Shown here piece by piece: positions 36,601 through 49,000 of a stretch of DNA of 64,000 bases. Positions within the stretch are counted from its first letter, which is position 1. Each line of letters begins with the position of its first letter. The DNA comes from Anas platyrhynchos (taxonomy: Eukaryota; Chordata; Aves; Anseriformes; Anatidae): assembly GCF_047663525.1 (NCBI RefSeq), contig NC_092588.1, positions 151,013,501 to 151,077,500 of the forward strand. The letters run 5' to 3'. The translations under genes were made by a program, and so were the position numbers. The notes beneath the pieces were generated by a model. It was not told where the DNA came from. It searched no databases and saw nothing but the letters and a program-made list of their open reading frames with translations.

Positions 36601-38823
36601 TGATCAAAGATTAAGAGCCAAAGAGAAAATGAGATATATAGTACCCGATTGATTGGGTCAGGTTAATGCAGAATAGTTCTTTGATACTGTAAGCAATTTT
36701 ATTTTATTTTTAGACAGAACAATTGATCTAAGAAGTATTTGCAATGATGTCTCATTAGTGTATGCTACCTAAGCCAGAGACGATGGAAACAAGTGCGAGA
36801 GCTGCAGGCTGGTTGATGGGGGCTCACGGTGAAAATGGGAGGAGGAGGCAAATGGTTTTCCTCAAGCATTGATCCTTTCATGGGTCTATTTTAATACCCG
36901 TGAAAGAAATTGAGGTGTGCCCTGTGCTGGGTGACAAGATGAGAGTTGCCATCAGCAATAAAGATGACCAAAATGTTGATCAGGAGCAAAGAGGTGACCT
37001 TGACTGAAATAATAGAAATGGTATCAAAATGAATAGCAAGAAGTGTTCTTCGTGCACTTAGTGAATAAAAACAGTTACTCATATTAATTACTGGAGGCAA
37101 AAGAGGAGAAAGGAGTCCTGCCTGCCTTAGCCACCCCCATGTAACAGTCAGGAATGTGACACGACCATGCAAAAAGCTAACACCATGCTGGTTGTAACAG
37201 GGGAGGTATTTCCAACAGGGTTTGAGGGAACGCTTTGGGCAGCAGGACTTACACATAGGAAGGGAGAGGTTTTAAGTTTCTTGGTGCTCTCGCTCAGGAT
37301 TAGGATGATGTGACGATGACAGGAGGTCGGAAGGGATGCTGCGTGTTGTGAGCTCTGGAAGATGAAGGCTTTCATACACGTTAGCAGGAGTCAGCCACAC
37401 CAGTGGTGCAAAAATAAGCACTCGGCAATAAATAATGTCCCCACAGGAAATCCGCCAGGTGTACAGCTCTCTCTATAGCTAATTACTTGTTTATTTAAAG
37501 CAGAGTTAACTTACACTAATGGGACTGGACAGATTGTCTGACAAGCCCACCCTATGGGTGTAGAAGCAGAGGCATGAGATGGACAGACACCCAGCCCCTG
37601 GTGTGGCAGTACCCAGGCAGGTTCAAGCACTGCCAAACTGGGCACCTCAAAACCATTAAAATGCCAAGGGGGGGCTCAGCTCCATCAGCTGGGCCTTGCT
37701 ACCACCCTCTCTGCTGCAAAACCTGGGACTGGAGCCCCAAAATTCAGCCCCAACCCGTGCTCAGGTTATCTGGATGGGCTTCTTTCATGTTAGGAATCTG
37801 CTTTTCTTTAATATGCATACAATTATTGAATCAAAAACTTCCCCTTTCAGCTTCACTCCGGGTAAAGAAAATGACAATTAACCTGATTCAGCTGTGAGTT
37901 AATTCATTTAATCTCCAGGTGCCCTTAGCCTTGAAATTAATACCCCCTAAAACACTGCTAAATAGTGCTCGAATCTCTTCCTTTAATTAAGTGCGTAATG
38001 AAGCTAATTTAAACAGCAGCCAGCCTACCGGAGCCCACGCTGCGGGCTCCGTGCCCCTTTCCACTGACACCAGAGAACTTTTTCCAGGTTAGGCCGGCAC
38101 CGCACGGGCTGTGGGGCCGCTTGCCCGGCCCCCGAGCACCACCTGCCGACATATCGCCTGCAGACAGCACACAGGCAGGGCCCTGGAGTCATCAGTTCTG
38201 ACAAATAGGAGGAAAAAGTGGTCTCAGGGGGCTTGTTGGGGTCTGGGGTTTATTATCTGGGGCTTGTTGTCTGTGTCTGCTGCTTTGCGTCCCACCTGGA
38301 GGAGGGCTGGGAGGCGGGTGAGGGGTTTTCTCCCACCTCTGCACCTCCAGCAGGCTGAGCTAAGGGGAGATGTTTCTCCTCCCCTCAACCAGTGCCTCTA
38401 GGGTCTCATCCAGCCTGGCTCCACCTGTGCCACCACTGAAAACAGTTGGAGTCCTTCCTTTTCCTCTGCTGAAATGTCAGGGCTGACGCTTGCTGCTGAT
38501 AAAAAATTGAGATAATGTAAAAACAGGAGGGGAGGAGGGCTTTGTTTATAACGGGACTGGGTTCACACTCCATCCATCTTCAGAAAACAAGGATGGGGAC
38601 AGAGAGGGCAACCTGGTGACCATGCAGCAAGATGAACCACCTGTGTAGGGCGTGAGCTGCCCTGGTCCCCACAGGGAGCTTCATTTGGTCCTGCGGGGCC
38701 ACCCCTCTGCAGAGACCTGGCTGCACGGAGGTCTTGTCTCAGCTCTGTTTGCTTCCTTGCATGTTCCTTACACTTCTATCTAAAGGCTTTTAGCTGGGTT
38801 ACCTATGCCAGGCTGAAAAAAAA

Positions 38824-38868
38824 TATATATATATATTTATATATGTATATACATAGATATACACACAT
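38824..38868. repeat. TA-rich microsatellite
   Basis: TATATA-based low-complexity run with interruptions, ending in ACACAC. Confidence 0.85.
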
Positions 38869-39486
38869 GCAACCCCCTTGCAATTGGTTCCTGTAATGGA
38901 TTTCAAGCCCAGCTACACCTCTGGCTCAGGCAGCCTGACCTAAGGATTGTATTGTGCCCTTTCCAAAACTGCATGTTAAAACCAGTTCCCAGAGAATATT
39001 CTGGGCTACTTGGTATAAACAGCAGCAGCCTAAAGCCTCTGGCAGGGCCGTGCCTGGCTGGCAGCCCCTCCATCCCCTGTCCTCGCCCTGCTCCTGGTGT
39101 CTTTTGGTCTGGTGCACAAAGGGGGCAGAAGGCTCAGCAAGGGTGGGTCGGGGCTGTCCCCGGGGCAGAATTTCTCCCCACGTCGCTGGGAATTGCATCA
39201 TTAGTAGCTGGCCTGGGGATGGGCAAAGGTGTGGCTGAAGGACGTACACTAGACTTAATTATTTAACTTTATGAGGTTCAGGCAGGAGAAAAGCCCTTGT
39301 ACCATCATGCCCAGCATGAGTCCTTGCAGCCAGGGCCAAAAAATCACCTTTCTGAGTAGCTTTCAGAGAGCAGGCAGCAGTCATGAGCTCTGCCTCTCAC
39401 GCAAGCACGCCGTCCTTTAAGATACACTCACCAACATGATGTAGTCTACAAAAAAATGAAGACTTCTGTGAAGTTTGGCTTTCATG

Positions 39487-39560
39487 TTTTTGGTTGTGTG
39501 TTTTTTTTTTTGTTGTTGTTGTTGTTGTTTTTTTTGGTTTGTTTTTGTTTTTGTTTTTGT
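39487..39560. repeat. T-rich (GTT)n low-complexity tract
   Basis: Poly-T, then (GTT)n, then TTTTTG repeats on the + strand. Confidence 0.85.
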
Positions 39561-39969
39561 CATGGGTAACTTCACGTCTTTGCTCAGAAAGCCAAACCTC
39601 CTAAATCTCCTAACGAAACACCACCTTCATGGGGAGCCCACTGGGTCAGGCTGCTGTGCCTCCTGTTGGCAGCTTCATGCTTCGGAAAACCTGTGAGATC
39701 TGAATATTGGCATGTTGGGATTTTTTTTTTTTTCATTTGCTTTCAGATTGTTGACATTTCAAAATCCTCGCTTCCAAGGCTTTGGCCCCATGGACAGGAG
39801 CCTGTGGAAGGCTGAGATTCATGTTGGCTCCTTGAGGGGGGGGGTTAAGGATGCTCAGGAACACAGCAACAACTGGAGCCTGTGGTTCCTCAGCTCTGTC
39901 TTTTGGGTGCATCATGGTCCAAACCCTGACCGTGTGCTCACATGGCACCGGGGATGGATAGAAGGACAG

Positions 39970-40140
39970 GAGTTCTTCTTTTGTGTGTTTGTTTTTGCTT
40001 GCTTTTGTGAGGTTGGGTGGTTTTTTTTTGGATTTGAGGGAGGGGGAGGGTTGGTGGTTTTTTTGTGTGTGTGTTTTTTTTTTTGGGGGGGGGGGAGTTT
40101 GTTTGTTTGCTTGTTTTTGTTCTTTTGGGGGTATTTTGGG
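39970..40140. repeat. G/T-rich low-complexity block with G runs
   Basis: The + strand is almost only G and T, with several runs of three or more G, including a run of about 12 G directly after about 11 T near 40074-40096. A strand this biased could form G-quadruplexes. Confidence 0.8.
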
Positions 40141-40668
40141 GGTGTGCTCTTTGGATAAAACAAGTATTTCTCTGCCCAAATTACCCCGCTTTGCTGAAGC
40201 AGAGAACAGGTAAAAGTGAGTGTGTGACAGCTCCCAGCTCTTCCTTAACTCTTCCTTTTCCCAGCAAATAAAAATGAGCAGATCCTTTCCAGTGAAGCCC
40301 AGAGATGTGTGGCTGCTCCAAGGATGTGATCAGGCTCGGTGTGGATGTGCCCTGTGCTGAAGCCCTGGAACCTGCCAGTTGCTGGCTGTTGGGTTGCACT
40401 TTGGAACAAATAACGTGCTGTTAGTGTCATCCTATTTTGTTTTTCTGCTCTATTTTCTACTTCAGTTTCACTTCACTTCAGTATAGAGATGGGCTTGGAG
40501 AGCCTGGAGGCAGGAGCAGGAGGTCTCAGCTGCTCTTATCCATGAGTAACGGAGGACAAGGGTGTTTGCAGCAGTTCCCTGCTAGAGGTGTAACAGCATT
40601 CAAGCCCCCATCCTGCTTATTTTTGTGTCACATTTCAGATTTACTGTATGCTCAGAATATGTAGGGTT

Positions 40669-40699
<31 letters not shown>

Positions 40700-41793
40700 T
40701 CTTTATTATTTTATTTTTTTAAAGGTATCTGGTTTCTGAGTTGTCTGCAAGGATGCAGGTCCTTTCCCCCCAGATGCAAATCCTTTCCCCCCAGATCCAA
40801 GGCGTGTTATTCACCATCTCCAGCCCACAAACACACAAAACTGGTATTTGTTCCTCACAACCGATCAGAAAAGAAGATCTCAGAACCTAAAGCACCTCTT
40901 TGCAGCAAGAAAGATCAGCAAGGGTTCGTGCTTTGAAATAAAAGGGGCTGAGAGACACTCACCAGTTTTAATCAATAAAGCCAGAAATACGCTGGCTCTG
41001 AGCTCACCCCTACAAGACCAGGGTTTGAACTCCCTGGGACCAGGCTGGAGATGTGCTGAGTCACTGAAGGACATCACCACGAACAAGAAAAGCCTCAGCA
41101 CAAGACGCTTGTTAGGGCTTTAAGCATTAAAAAAAAAAAAAAAAAAAAACCTGCTGGAAATGATCCTGCCTTCCCCCCGGACAGCCCCCTCATCAGCAGC
41201 ATTCACAGTGTGAGAACCCATTTCACCTCTCAGAGAGGAGGTAATTATTTCTTGTCAGTTAGGCTCAATCACTGAACTCTAAACAGCTGGTGGTATATCA
41301 CCATTTAGCCTCATTTACCACCATGATAGCCTTTTAGCTGTTCTACATTTCACGCGTTCTCTGCCATTTTGCCCATAAATTCGCCTCAAAAAAAAATCAT
41401 AAAAATTTATGAGGGGGGGGGGAAAGAAAAAGCATAAAATGGAGGTGGCTAAAAGAAAAGGTACTAAAATTTTCAAATGAAGATGAGGTTGCATACCCCC
41501 AGCTGTGTGAAGTGCAGTGATTGAGGGTCTGGCTGATGAGGGTTGATTGCCTTCCTCCTGCTCCTTGCCCCCATTAAAGGAGAAGTGCATCCTCCCTCTG
41601 GGTGCGGCTGATTAACGGCAGCGCAGGGAAGACCTGGGAACAACTGTGTCTTCCACGTTTCGATGTGATCCATGGATTTTCCTGACCCCCTTCCAATAAA
41701 CTAGCACCCTTAAACAGCCTGAAAGGTTTATAGGAACAGAAACCGGGAGGCATCACTTTGCAGAGGGATCAGCTCGTGGCAGCGTTTATGATG

Positions 41794-41815
41794 GAGAATG
41801 TATCGATACATTCTC
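41794..41815. other. 22-bp perfect palindrome
   Basis: GAGAATGTATC is followed directly by its reverse complement, with the centre at TCGA. Eleven consecutive self-complementary pairs without a spacer. No element with terminal inverted repeats is visible around it. Confidence 0.9.
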
Positions 41816-44200
41816 ACCTTATTCAGTTAAATGGGATTTGGCTTCCAGGATGGCTTTTGTGACACAAAAGTCCAGGCTGAAGTTGCATTTGGTAGTGGCT
41901 GTGAAATAGCAAAATCCTGTTTTTATGGTCCAGGAGTTCCTGGGCTCCACTGACCAAGTCCCAGTTACTTCCCTGGGCTAAGGTTTTGAATCCAGCCACA
42001 GTTTGCAGAAGCCCCAGTTCCAATGTTAATAGTAATAATAAAGCAAAGCAAATGATAGGAAGTGACAAAGAATAGGCTGACTTAAAGGCCACTGAATACC
42101 TGTGAGGGAACATTAAAACCATCCTAGAGCAAATCCAAAGCAGACCTTCTGTTTTATTGAAGATCCACCCAAGCACAAAGTGGTAAGGATCCAGATGATG
42201 CAGGAGTGTTATTTCTGATCTCATTTTCTATCAACTTTTCTTAAGAAATGAGATTTCAGAAACATGTAAAAACAAACAAAACAAAACAACAACAAAAAAT
42301 TAGATCATGCAATAAGTAAAGTTAATTTTGCCTGTGTGGAGAATACTGGATGCCAGCCACCACTACTAATATATGTATTACCCAAAGAGCATCATCATAT
42401 GCTCATAAGTACCTGAGCTGGGACCACTTTTCTCTGTGCAGTGCTAAACAGACACTGCATACTTGAAAGAGTGCCCACACTCCCTGTAACCTATCTTCCA
42501 TTAGAAAAATAAACAACAAAAAGCCCCCAGCCTCCTCTGGGATGAGGGCTGTAAGGGCAGACAGGAATCCCAACCCCCTGAATACCTTTTGGCCACTATT
42601 AAAATACATGGAAGAGCTTTTTTTTACATCTTTCTTTTAACCTCTTGGCCATTTCCCCAAACCCTCAATCCCTGCAGGGTGGGATCCAGGTTAAGGAGGG
42701 ATGTGCAAGGCACTGAGCGTGGTGTTGTGCACCTGATTCACCACAAAGGTGCATGTAGGAGGGAAAAATACAAAAATACTTTCCTTCCTTTCTCGTTAAC
42801 TTTTCTCCAAGTAAAGATTGTGTGATGCTCTAAGGGAATACCAAAGTTTCCCTTTTTGGAAGACAGACAAATTTGTTTGCAACCCAAGGAAACAGGATTG
42901 GAAAAGGCTGATGGGCAGCTCTTGCTCTGTTGTCATAAAATCCTTCTCATGGGAGTACAGTCTTTTTATCAGTAATTTCATGAAAACCGGTTGTTAATTA
43001 GCAACTAACGATTACTGGAATAAAGCACTAGAATAAGAAGAATTGGAAATGTTCACCTCGTGTGTCCTCTCCAGAGCCTCCACAATGCAGAGCACATCTC
43101 CAGAGAATGACTTTCCCAGGTCAGCACCTCTACTTTTTTTTTTTCTTCTTCTTTTGTCAGCTGAAGGCATACCTTTCCTCAGTGATTATTGCAAAACAAT
43201 GAACATGGGTGGATGAAAATACGTAATATACATCCCGCAGTTACCAGAACTGGCATTTGAAACCAAGGAGCAGTGGTGCTGTGTGACCAGTCAATGTTCA
43301 TTGAAGCAATGTGTGGATGTTTTCTGTACTTTAAGCCCTGGTATTTGAAAGGCAGAACACGCAGAGCAAAAGCAGAGAAAATCTTTGACAGCTGAACCAT
43401 TCAAAATAAATAAATAAATAACCAAACAAATAAACACCCCCTGAAATCAATATTCAAAATAAACATCCTCTAAAATCATTATTCACAGGGGGATTCCACT
43501 TAGGGAGTTGGTTTGTATTTTGAAGTCCAGCACTAATTCCTTGTACTATACATACACATACTAATACTTCAGTTCTGGAAGTGCCTGACACATTTATCCT
43601 GAAAAGGCTTTTTTTTTTTTTTTTCCCCCTCCATAGCTCACCACATCTGTAGATCAGCTATCTGCAATTAATTCACTGCTCTTTCTCTTCCTTTTTCTTG
43701 GCAACTCTCAGCTTACAGCAAAAATCCTTACTTATTAATAGCAGAGTGCATGCTCTTGCACTTTGCAAGATTTAATTTAATCTCATCTTTATTATTCTAA
43801 TTCTCTAGCTCATCCAATTCCTGTAAGATGCTCCAGTTCTCCTCCTCCTCCTCACTCAAGCCCTCCCTCACGCATCTCCCAGCACGCTTGGTGAGCGCGC
43901 TCCCAACTCTTCATGCCCAAATCGTTACAAATTAATTAAGGTCAATCAAGACCAATTTTTGAAGCACTCCACTCAGCATCTCAAAATTTAATTTTAAAGG
44001 CTTACTTATTCCTCCCTTGGTCACTCCCTTTCTATCCCTTCAGTAGCTAGTTTTTAGTCCCACTGATTTCCTCTTCAGCTCTGCATTTGCCAGCCTCCAG
44101 CTGAAGGTTTAGTTTTCCAGTCTTCAAAACACACTACTGCATGAATACTGCATTCAGGTTCCTAAAAAATAACACGTTTATTGGTGGGAGATTTAAAATT

Positions 44201-45276
44201 TGTACTGGGTTTACGTGGTAAGGTTTTGGTAGTAGGGAGCTGCAGGGGCGGCCTCTGTGAGCAGAGCCCAGCAGCTGCCCCATGGAAGAGCAGTGCCAGA
44301 TCCAGATGGTCCCAAAAGGACCTGCTGCTGGCCAGAGCTGAGCCTTGAGTAATGCTGGTTGGGCCTCTGGGAGACCAGAGTTAAGGGATAAAAAGGCTGT
44401 GCTACAGCAGCTGGGAGAGAGGAATCAGAAACGTGAGAGAGCCAGCCCTGCAGCCCCCAAGGTGAGTGCAGCAGGAGGGCAGGAGGTGCTCCAGGCAGGC
44501 AGCAGCAGTTCCCCTGCGGCCTGTGGAGAGGCCCCTGGTGGAGCAGGCTGTCCCCCTGCAGCCCATGGGTCCCACATGGAGCAGATCTCCATGCTGCAGC
44601 CCCCCCATGGGTGGAGGAGCCCCCGGTGGAGCAGGTGGATGTGGCCTGGAGGAGGCTGCGGCCCATGGAGAGCCCCCGCAGGAGCAGGCCCCGGGCCAGA
44701 GCTGCAGCCTGTGGAGAGGAGCCCACACAGGAGCAGGGGGCTGGGGGGAGCTGCTGCCCGTGGGGGACCCGTGCTGGAGCAGTTTGCTCCTGGGGGATGG
44801 ACCCCATGGGACGGAGACATGTGGGAACAGTGCTTGAAGAGCTGCTGCCTGTGGAGAGGAGCCCCTGTGGGCTCAGCTGGGGCAGGACGGCATCCATGGG
44901 AGGGACAACGCACGGAGCAGCGGCAGAGCGGGGCCGTGAGGGAGCAGCGGGGATGAAGCCTCAGGGACTCACCGCAGCCCCCAGTCCCCAAATCCCCTGT
45001 GCTGCTTGGGGGGAGGATGTAGAAGAGGGTAGATGGGGGAAGGTGTTTTTTGTTTTTAGTTTCTCACAGCTCTATCTTGTTGATAATGGTCAATAAACTA
45101 TATTAAAGTCCCTACATTGGCTGCCTTGCCCATGACAGTAATTGTTGAGGGATCTCCCTCTCCTTATCTCAACCCTTGAGCCCTTTCTATCATATTTTCT
45201 CCCCCTCCTCCTTTGAAGAGGGGAGTGAGAGAATGGCTGTGGTGGAGTTCAGCTGCCCAGCAGGGTGAAACCACCA
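44201..45276 (+). mobile_element. Probable solo LTR of an endogenous retrovirus (avian ERVL-like)
   Basis: The element of about 1.08 kb begins TGTACTGGGTTTACGTGG and ends near GGGTGAAACCACCA, matching my memory of the ends of a common bird LTR. It is GC-rich with repeated GTGGAGAGGAGCCC and GGAGCAGG phrases. Near the 3' part an AATAAA (about 45092-45097) follows a T-rich stretch, as expected for an LTR poly(A) signal. No internal gag, pol or env sequence flanks it and no second LTR is seen. A clear target-site duplication is not evident, so it is probably old. Frames inside it are not genes. Confidence 0.65.
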
Positions 45277-46029
45277 CTAACTTTCAGAAATCACATGGAC
45301 TGCCATGCCGGATCCTAAGTGTGATCTTAGAAAGGAAGATTGTTTTTCAGGTCATGATGCTCTCTTGAGGTCTACCCCCAGTAACGATGTGACATGCTAG
45401 TAACGCTCCATTGAAAATGTAGATATTGGATCACCAGTAGCCACCTCAATGATAGCAGGGTGATAGTGTGATTTATTACATTTTCCTCTGTGAATAACAT
45501 TAACAGATTGTAAAGCTTCTCCTAAGTGCAAAAAGGCAGATTTTCTGACCTCTGATCTGAATATATACTATTCCAGTGAAATTAACCTTTACTTATGGTG
45601 ATAGAATTGTGTTCAGAATATAACTGATGGTGAACAGATTGAGTTTGTTCAGAGCTCCTTTATGTCATGACTATAAGCAGTATTTGAATGCAGAGATCTT
45701 TTATTGGATATGTCAATACAGCTGAAAAAAACAGAAAAGCTTTAAAACCACATGTGTTTCTCCTATACTCATGTTATGAGCTACTTGTTAGCCTCAAGAT
45801 CTTTTCAGCTGTTCACGCAAGCACAAGCCTCATGTACCATCACCTGTCCTCAGTCATTTGTTTTTCTGTTCAGGATGCCTTTGTAGAGCTCTGCAAGAAC
45901 CCTACACTACAGCACTGATGTAAAAGCAGGGGCCCAGGGATGCTACCACAGTAAAACAATATGGTATGTGTGGCTCTTTTCCTGGCAAGTTTGAAGTTCA
46001 AGTTGTACATCAAAAGACAACAAAGCAAT
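45277..46029. other. Gene-free interval between LTR and RBM33 3' end
   Basis: AT-rich sequence with no supported gene or recognisable repeat. Confidence 0.6.
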
Positions 46030-49000
46030 CATGAGGAAAATAAAGTTTTATTCACATATTTTAGGTACAATAAATATATTTGCATGTTGACATTGTAAAC
46101 AAGGAATTACATGTAAAAAAACTTGCATGAGATTATTTTTGTGTTGCCATTTTTACATTCACTTAAAGAGGTATGACAAAGATCTCTTATGCAAGTGGAG
46201 GATTTGGAATAGTTCAGTGTTACATTCACGAAATGAAGTAAACAGCTTGTGCAGATGATGCTGTAGAAAACATGAGGCAGATGAACCCCCAGTGGAGTCA
46301 GAATGATACAGTCGGCTGTTGAATTTATATTCTGAACTGCTAATAAACAAACTCTGTCATCCAGATTAGAGCAATACATTTTAAGTGATTCTCAAAACAC
46401 CTAAATATATATACAGCATTTAAGACTTTATAGGTTAGGAAGGATCACATTCAGTAATAGTAATAGGAGGTAGAATTGTGTCGACAGTGCTTGTATTTCT
46501 AAGTGACAATAAAAAAGCGCTATTACTATCACTGAATTCAAGAACAGAACTCCTGAAAAAGTAAAAAGGATAAAAGAGTTGTTAATCCTGTTCCTCCTGG
46601 CTTGCCACAAATGCTAGAGCATGTATAAAAATGCTGTAATTCTCCAACACAGATAAAACTGCAAAGCAAGACTGTTAAGTGGTATTTCTCCAGTGCTCTG
46701 GTATGGGCAGCATCTCCTAAGGTGTGACACCTGTAAACGCAACTTCAAATTCAGGTACTATGAAGTCTGCAAAGAAAAATACAGTATGCTAATGCTTCCA
46801 GCATGGAAGACTTAGTCTTCAGTATCAAAAGGGCTGTAAGTGAGAACAGAACAGAAAATACAGCAAAAGATTGCATGCTATGCACTAAGATAGGATGAAG
46901 TCTGGAGGGATGAACATAGAGTCAAAAGATCAAGAACATAACAAGGATACAAATATCCTTGTGGGAATGGAAAAATAGGGGCAAATGAGATGGAAATGAG
47001 GTAATGCACAGGGTAGAGGAAAAGGGCACCACAAGAGAAAAGAAAGTTGACTCATTCTAAGGGCAATTTGTGTCAATAAAAATTATACACAGTGGCATAG
47101 AAGATCAGCTGTGAATAAATTAGAGTTAGCATCTCATCTTTGGTGTGTCTGTAAGTGAAAATGTGTATAAATTAGAAATTAAACAGTTGAAGAGTTTCGC
47201 TGCCTGCAAAAGAAATCCTGCAAAAGAAAATATTATTTACATGGAAATAAAACTATTCAGAAGTCGGCCTGACGGACACTAGGAAAAAATACAGCGGATA
47301 TTAAAAACCATTAGATGTACATAGAGATAATTTTGAACCAGTGAACGAATGCAACATTAACACAGCAGTGCTCTGTTTAAACTGTGATCTTCCAAGTAAC
47401 TACACACAACATCGCAATACAGCTCCATTTAACCATACGCCTTTACGAAAACATTCTTAATGATTAAAATTATTCAGATGGTAAAAAATGGCTTAACCTG
47501 AGCGCTGTTACATGAAACAAGGAATGCAACGTGTTGAAAAGCTGTGTGTATACAAGGCCCATTTCCTGTTAGTTAGAAAAACATGTATCCAACCAAGAAG
47601 TGAGAAAGCAACACAGGCACCTAAAAGACCCAGTGAGATTAACTTTCCCCTTGAGGTTTTGTCTAGTGCAATAGGGACCACACTTTCCACCAAAATAAGC
47701 ATAGAAATAGAAAAAGAAAAATAAAAAATTATAAAATATAAATTAAAAAAAGAAAAAGCAAAAAAAAACCCTGCAAAAAGTAGTGTTATAAAGAACAAAA
47801 TGATCCTTCCCAACCATATTATACCAGAAGATGGTATACGTAAGGATCCAATATGAATCAGGTTTTGTACACAAGGCCCTGTGCTCATGTAGACAATAAG
47901 TCATCTTCGTGATTAAAAATTAGGTTACAAAAAAACCTTACATAAAATCCTTAGGATTTAACACTAATTGAAGATAAAATACTTCCACAATTATGTTTAT
48001 GAATTAATGGTTAAGGCATGATTTAAGGTAACATTGAAACAAAAGCCCTATGTTACCCTAAATGACCCATACATACCCTTTATAACATAGCTAACTTTCT
48101 GCAACCTGTTCATTTTCCTTCAAATTTATTTCTCATCCAACATGCTGCTAAAAATTAAAAAGCACAAAAAATAATTTTAAAAAGGTTCATGTCTCAACAA
48201 ACAAAAATGCCTTTTTAACAGGGAGCATGTGAAAGCCAGATTTCTACCTTCGAGCATCACAACCCACGTAACAAACATGGTACCAGGCGAAGGACAGAAC
48301 AACACAATGCTATGCCAGAGAACAAATCCAGGAAATCTCCCCAGTACGACAAACAGGCAAAAAGAAACAGCAAATGAAAACCCACACCCTCCCTCCCGCC
48401 CTCTCACCCGTAGTGTAAGGGCAGCACACCCACACACACATACATACACACAGTTACTTTCTGTAACCATAGAAAGTGCATACAGCAGTTTCTCAGGTAA
48501 CTGCACAATATAAAGCTAAACAGAAGATACTATATATAAATATAAAAAATACTATATAAAAAATATTAAAAAATAAATAAAAATTTGTTTCTTATTCCAA
48601 GTAGATAGATTATGTCGAGAAAAAAAACTATGAAGACCCTCAAGGCACATGTTCTCAAATAACCTACAGTTTTATAAAAAAAAAAAAAAACTCATCTAAA
48701 CACTTGCAGTGGAAACCTAACATCAAACGAAAATGCTCAGTCTATTTGGCATTTTAGTGGCTGGAAGGCCGTATTTTTTTAAAACAGAAATTTGGAAATC
48801 TCAAGTTATTTTTCAGAATTAAACTGGGGAATAAGCTACGTATCTTGAAGATACTTTACAGATGGGATGCCAATATTCTTCTTGAAGTCATACTGGTGAT
48901 ATATAGGTAGACTAAGAACAATTACCCCGTCTAAATTTACTCTTACCACTACTTAGAGGGAAAACATTTGCATGGCAGCTCCTTCAGCTGTGAAAATGCT

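Larger units (their letters stand above)
26241..44200. other. SHH-RBM33 intergenic DNA, no gene seen
   Basis: About 18 kb between the two convergent genes. It contains simple repeats (T24 at 33611-33634, TA-rich at 38824-38868, GTT/T at 39487-39560, G/T-rich at 39970-40140, A21 at 41129-41149), one eroded CR1 fragment and a 22-bp palindrome at 41794. Some AT-balanced blocks (26840-27060, 32100-32700, 34300-35050) may be conserved noncoding DNA. No open frame resembles a known protein. Confidence 0.6.

Noticed and set aside
44211..45096. Long frames of 100-228 codons near 44.2-45.1 kb
   Set aside because: They lie within the GC-rich LTR on both strands and resemble no retroviral protein.
47508..47888. 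126-codon hydrophobic frame on the transcript strand in the RBM33 3' UTR
   Set aside because: The membrane-like segments come from T-rich low-complexity sequence; no family recognised. Conservation of the frame would be needed to revive it.
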